The position numbers and the translations under genes are program-made. A stretch of DNA of 6,396 nt from RGIG3528 sp045640725. Its GTDB lineage: Bacteria; Bacillota; Clostridia; Lachnospirales; Lachnospiraceae. The stretch is taken from contig JAZUFN010000062.1 of the NCBI GenBank assembly GCA_045640725.1, positions 1-6,396 of the forward strand, written 5' to 3'. Each line of letters starts with the position of its first letter. Position 1 is the stretch's first letter. The notes below the pieces were generated by a model. It was not told where the DNA came from and did not search any database. It was given only the letters and a program-made list of their open reading frames with translations. Below are positions 3,851 to 6,396 of this stretch, one piece after another.

Positions 3851-6396
3851 GTGAATACCCTAAAACAAAAAATGCGTACAATTAATGCAAAAGCCTTATT
3901 TAAGTATTTTCCAAAAGAAAAGGGCGATAAGGTATATGCGATATATTTAATAAATAAAGCCTTATGCAGACATGTGATTAAGCAGGAAGAGGATATGGAA
4001 GAGTGTCCTGTTTTTTATCAGTTTTATAAAGTGATAGAAAATAAAGTGATAGAAAGTCGCTGTAGCGAGGATGAGAAGTTTGAAATTACAGGTACTACAT
4101 TGCTTGATAAAATGCTAGTAATGGATTTTGATAATATCTTTATGCCTTTTGATGAGTCTGATAGCGATGACGTAAATGGATATAGGGAATCACTTCAGGA
4201 GTTTGCTAAGGATCTTATAGAAAATGGCCTTGATATTTATACAGAAGAATCGGACACGCCTGTGCATATGGTTGCGTTTGATAAGAGTGGAAATATGAGT
4301 CGTAAAAGTCGTATTTCTTTTATTGATGAGACTTATTATGATGAATTAAATACAAGATTGAATCTTGACATGGACTTTTCCCGCATTGAGATACAGGAAA
4401 GTAAATATTACGCTTACAGAGGACTCTATTTATCTTCTTCTAAAAGAATTGAACACGAGGATTTTAAAATCACAGCAGAAACATTAGTTGTAATTCATGA
4501 TGAACGAAAGGATCCTAAAAATCTAGATAAACCAATTACCGGATATAATTATGAAAATATATCTGCGAAGGAAAATCTGAATAATGTAGGAAAAAATGGA
4601 AAAGTATGGGCCATTGATAATCAAGGTGAAAAGCCAGTGTTATATGTAGATACACCTTTTGATGGTGTTGGTTTTATCGCACCTTCTTATGGCGCGCTAA
4701 TTAATGCCTCCCTTGGTACAGAAGGTGCTACATCTTTCCAGATAAGACTTCCTTTTGTAAAGGGTATGCTTCATCAGGTAGATGTTCATGGATTCCTCGA
4801 TGAATATAACATTAATCGAAGCGAAGATTCTCATATATATAAAGATGCTTTTGGAATTGAAAGGGATCTTGGTAAGGCGAGAATCTTCATTACGGAAAGT
4901 ATGTTCAAGGCAAAAAAATGGATATTGGAATATCTAAAGAATGCCGGTGAGGAAGATATGGATCCTATGGTATTTTATTGTGAAATGCTGAAAAAATATA
5001 ATCATGCCTTATATGTATCAGGAACAAATTTGCCTTATGGACATTCGAAGTATGTTCATTTAAGCTATCAGACCATAAATACACTTGATTTTACTAAAGA
5101 GCAGTTTGATCGCATTTTAGATAGACATAAGAATTTTATCAAAAATCCAGTGGAATATTTAAATAGCTTTGACATAGAAGAACATGACAATACAAAAGGT
5201 AATGATTTTGATGGTTTTGAATCTGATGATGCAGATAGTACAGATTCTGATTATATAGATTTAGATGAAGGTAAAATTTACTACCACATACCTAACTGGA
5301 GACATGCGTTAAATAAAAACGAGCAGCTTGCAGATGATATATATATAAAGCATGAACTTAGAAATACGCAGAAGGGATTACTGACCAAACTTGCTACAGG
5401 AAAAATATTGGTGGAAGGTCAGACAAGATATTTATGTAGGGATTTGTTGCCACTGCTTGTAAGTTTGGTTGAAAACCCGCCTAATTTTTTTCCTAAATAT
5501 CTCTATTATCGTTTCTATTTACCGACAGATGGAGTAGATGACAATGCGAAAGCATTGGAGTTAGACTTTAATTCTTATTACGCTTTCTTTAGGAATCCGC
5601 ATTTATCAAGAAATGAACAGTACATAATGCGGAGATTTTGTGATACGGATGAAGTAACCTATGAAGGTAGAAATGCATATAAATATTATATGTATAGCAG
5701 AGAGATTTACGACAAATATTTTGGCTCACTAACAGGTATTGTTATGGTGCCTAGACATTCTGTATTGCCACTGTGCTTGGGTGGAGCAGATTTTGATGGG
5801 GACCTGGTAAGTGTCGTATATAATCAGGATGTTGTAGCTGCAGTGGCATCAGGAGCATTTGTAAAAGCAGATACGCCATATTTTGGTGAAGTTTTGATGC
5901 GTGATTTACCAGCTATTAAGATACCTACGACACTTAGTGGGGAAACTACAATAAAGAATCAAGATCTGTTTGAACATATTAAGAATACGTTTTCTAACAG
6001 AATTGGTCAAATATCAGATGCAGCTATTTCCATTGGGCAGAAGGAATATGGCCAGGCACTGGCTGATACAACAGTGGAAGAATCAGAAACATTGGAGGAT
6101 AGTGCGGACAAGCCATCTTGTGCTATGTGTACGATTTTGACAGGACTTGAGATTGATGCAGCCAAGAACGGAGTGCATCCTAATCTGGATATTATCCTTG
6201 GTGGTATAAAAAAATGTTCCTATATTAGTTTCCTGCATAAGTTCAAGAAGCTTCGAAGTGAGGAGAAATATTCCTTTAACAATCTAAAGGTGGAGTCTAA
6301 AGAAAAAGATGGGAAGAAATATATAGAAGTTACAGCAAAAGACTGCAAAACAGCTGCAAAGTTTTATCCACCAGCCTTTGGTACATTTATTAATGA
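3851..6396 (+). CDS. Two-barrel RNA polymerase, eukaryotic-RdRP/YonO-like (3' end outside window)
   Basis: An open frame of 848 codons without a stop, cut by the window edge. It encodes a single-chain polymerase of the double-psi-beta-barrel class that includes cellular RNA polymerase beta/beta' subunits, eukaryotic RNA-silencing RdRPs (QDE-1, RDR; Pfam RdRP) and YonO of Bacillus phage SPbeta. Landmarks in order: YRGLYLSSSKRI (189-200); FDGVGFIAP (270-278) then FQIRLPFVKGML (296-307) with the conserved Lys304 of barrel 1; an acidic linker (441-473); GQTRYLCRDLLPLL (523-536); RNPHLSRNE (581-589), which resembles the nucleotide-contacting RxPTLHR of beta'; the metal-binding loop GGADFDGD with Asp647, Asp649 and Asp651; NRIGQISDAAI (716-726); and LEIDAAKNG (766-774), equivalent to the RDR motif AVDFPKTG. 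All three catalytic aspartates are present, so the enzyme is probably active. No signal peptide or membrane segment is seen, so it is cytoplasmic. Whether the template is RNA or DNA is unknown: YonO uses DNA, QDE-1 uses both. The C-terminal tail is missing. Base composition is clearly more AT-rich than the upstream genes. Class assignment is secure; the subfamily is less so. Confidence 0.88.
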   Translation, partial: MNTLKQKMRTINAKALFKYFPKEKGDKVYAIYLINKALCRHVIKQEEDMEECPVFYQFYKVIENKVIESRCSEDEKFEITGTTLLDKMLVMDFDNIFMPFDESDSDDVNGYRESLQEFAKDLIENGLDIYTEESDTPVHMVAFDKSGNMSRKSRISFIDETYYDELNTRLNLDMDFSRIEIQESKYYAYRGLYLSSSKRIEHEDFKITAETLVVIHDERKDPKNLDKPITGYNYENISAKENLNNVGKNGKVWAIDNQGEKPVLYVDTPFDGVGFIAPSYGALINASLGTEGATSFQIRLPFVKGMLHQVDVHGFLDEYNINRSEDSHIYKDAFGIERDLGKARIFITESMFKAKKWILEYLKNAGEEDMDPMVFYCEMLKKYNHALYVSGTNLPYGHSKYVHLSYQTINTLDFTKEQFDRILDRHKNFIKNPVEYLNSFDIEEHDNTKGNDFDGFESDDADSTDSDYIDLDEGKIYYHIPNWRHALNKNEQLADDIYIKHELRNTQKGLLTKLATGKILVEGQTRYLCRDLLPLLVSLVENPPNFFPKYLYYRFYLPTDGVDDNAKALELDFNSYYAFFRNPHLSRNEQYIMRRFCDTDEVTYEGRNAYKYYMYSREIYDKYFGSLTGIVMVPRHSVLPLCLGGADFDGDLVSVVYNQDVVAAVASGAFVKADTPYFGEVLMRDLPAIKIPTTLSGETTIKNQDLFEHIKNTFSNRIGQISDAAISIGQKEYGQALADTTVEESETLEDSADKPSCAMCTILTGLEIDAAKNGVHPNLDIILGGIKKCSYISFLHKFKKLRSEEKYSFNNLKVESKEKDGKKYIEVTAKDCKTAAKFYPPAFGTFIN

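Noticed and set aside
5204..5218. DFDGF (residues 452-456 of the polymerase) as the catalytic loop
   Set aside because: The third metal-binding Asp is replaced by Phe and the segment lies in an acidic linker. The true loop is DFDGD at 647-651, in the right context and order.
3851..6396. Assignment of the large right-hand gene as rpoC or rpoB
   Set aside because: The DFDGD motif is shared with rpoC, but the barrel 1 motif, the catalytic loop and the RDR-like LEIDAAKNG motif are in one chain, and the surrounding beta' signature (NADFDGDQMAVH) is not matched.
1..6396. CRISPR arrays, tRNA or rRNA genes, insertion sequences
   Set aside because: I looked for regularly spaced repeats, tRNA-like cloverleaf ends and transposase motifs and saw none in the window.

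Overview
The window looks like a low-to-moderate-GC Firmicute of the class Clostridia, most plausibly a Lachnospiraceae gut or rumen bacterium of the Butyrivibrio/Roseburia kind. This is inferred from gene content, AAGGAG/GAGG-type ribosome binding sites and codon use. No rRNA or other phylogenetic marker is present to prove it.

Left part (1-3566), ordinary chromosome. The 3' end of carB (carbamoyl-phosphate synthase large subunit) ends at a hairpin terminator that probably works in both directions. A convergent reverse-strand gene for an Sfp-type 4'-phosphopantetheinyl transferase follows. It is divergent from a MATE-family efflux transporter gene, and their candidate promoter elements interleave in the short gap between them. 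The transporter is followed after 17 bases by rlmH (23S rRNA pseudouridine-1915 N3-methyltransferase), probably on the same transcript.

Junction (3549-3850). The last 18 bases of rlmH closely resemble the staphylococcal SCC attachment site, and the 3' end of rlmH is a known integration hotspot. After the rlmH stop come 284 bases without a convincing gene. They hold a weak terminator-like hairpin, nested inverted repeats, two operator-like palindromes and a weak promoter candidate.

Right part (3851-6396), probable accessory DNA. One open frame starts at GTG 3851 with a good ribosome binding site and runs off the window after 848 codons without a stop. It encodes a large single-chain two-barrel RNA polymerase of the eukaryotic-RdRP (QDE-1/RDR) / phage YonO class. 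It carries the metal-binding DFDGD loop and, in the expected order, the other landmark motifs of that class. The coding sequence is visibly more AT-rich than the genes to its left. This polymerase next to an rlmH-type attachment site is the most interesting content: it suggests a chromosomally integrated element carrying its own RNA polymerase, whose partner genes lie beyond the right edge. Whether it copies RNA or DNA cannot be decided from the sequence.

The left-hand genes are housekeeping (pyrimidine/arginine precursor synthesis, carrier-protein activation, export, ribosome maturation) and show no functional link to the polymerase beyond position.
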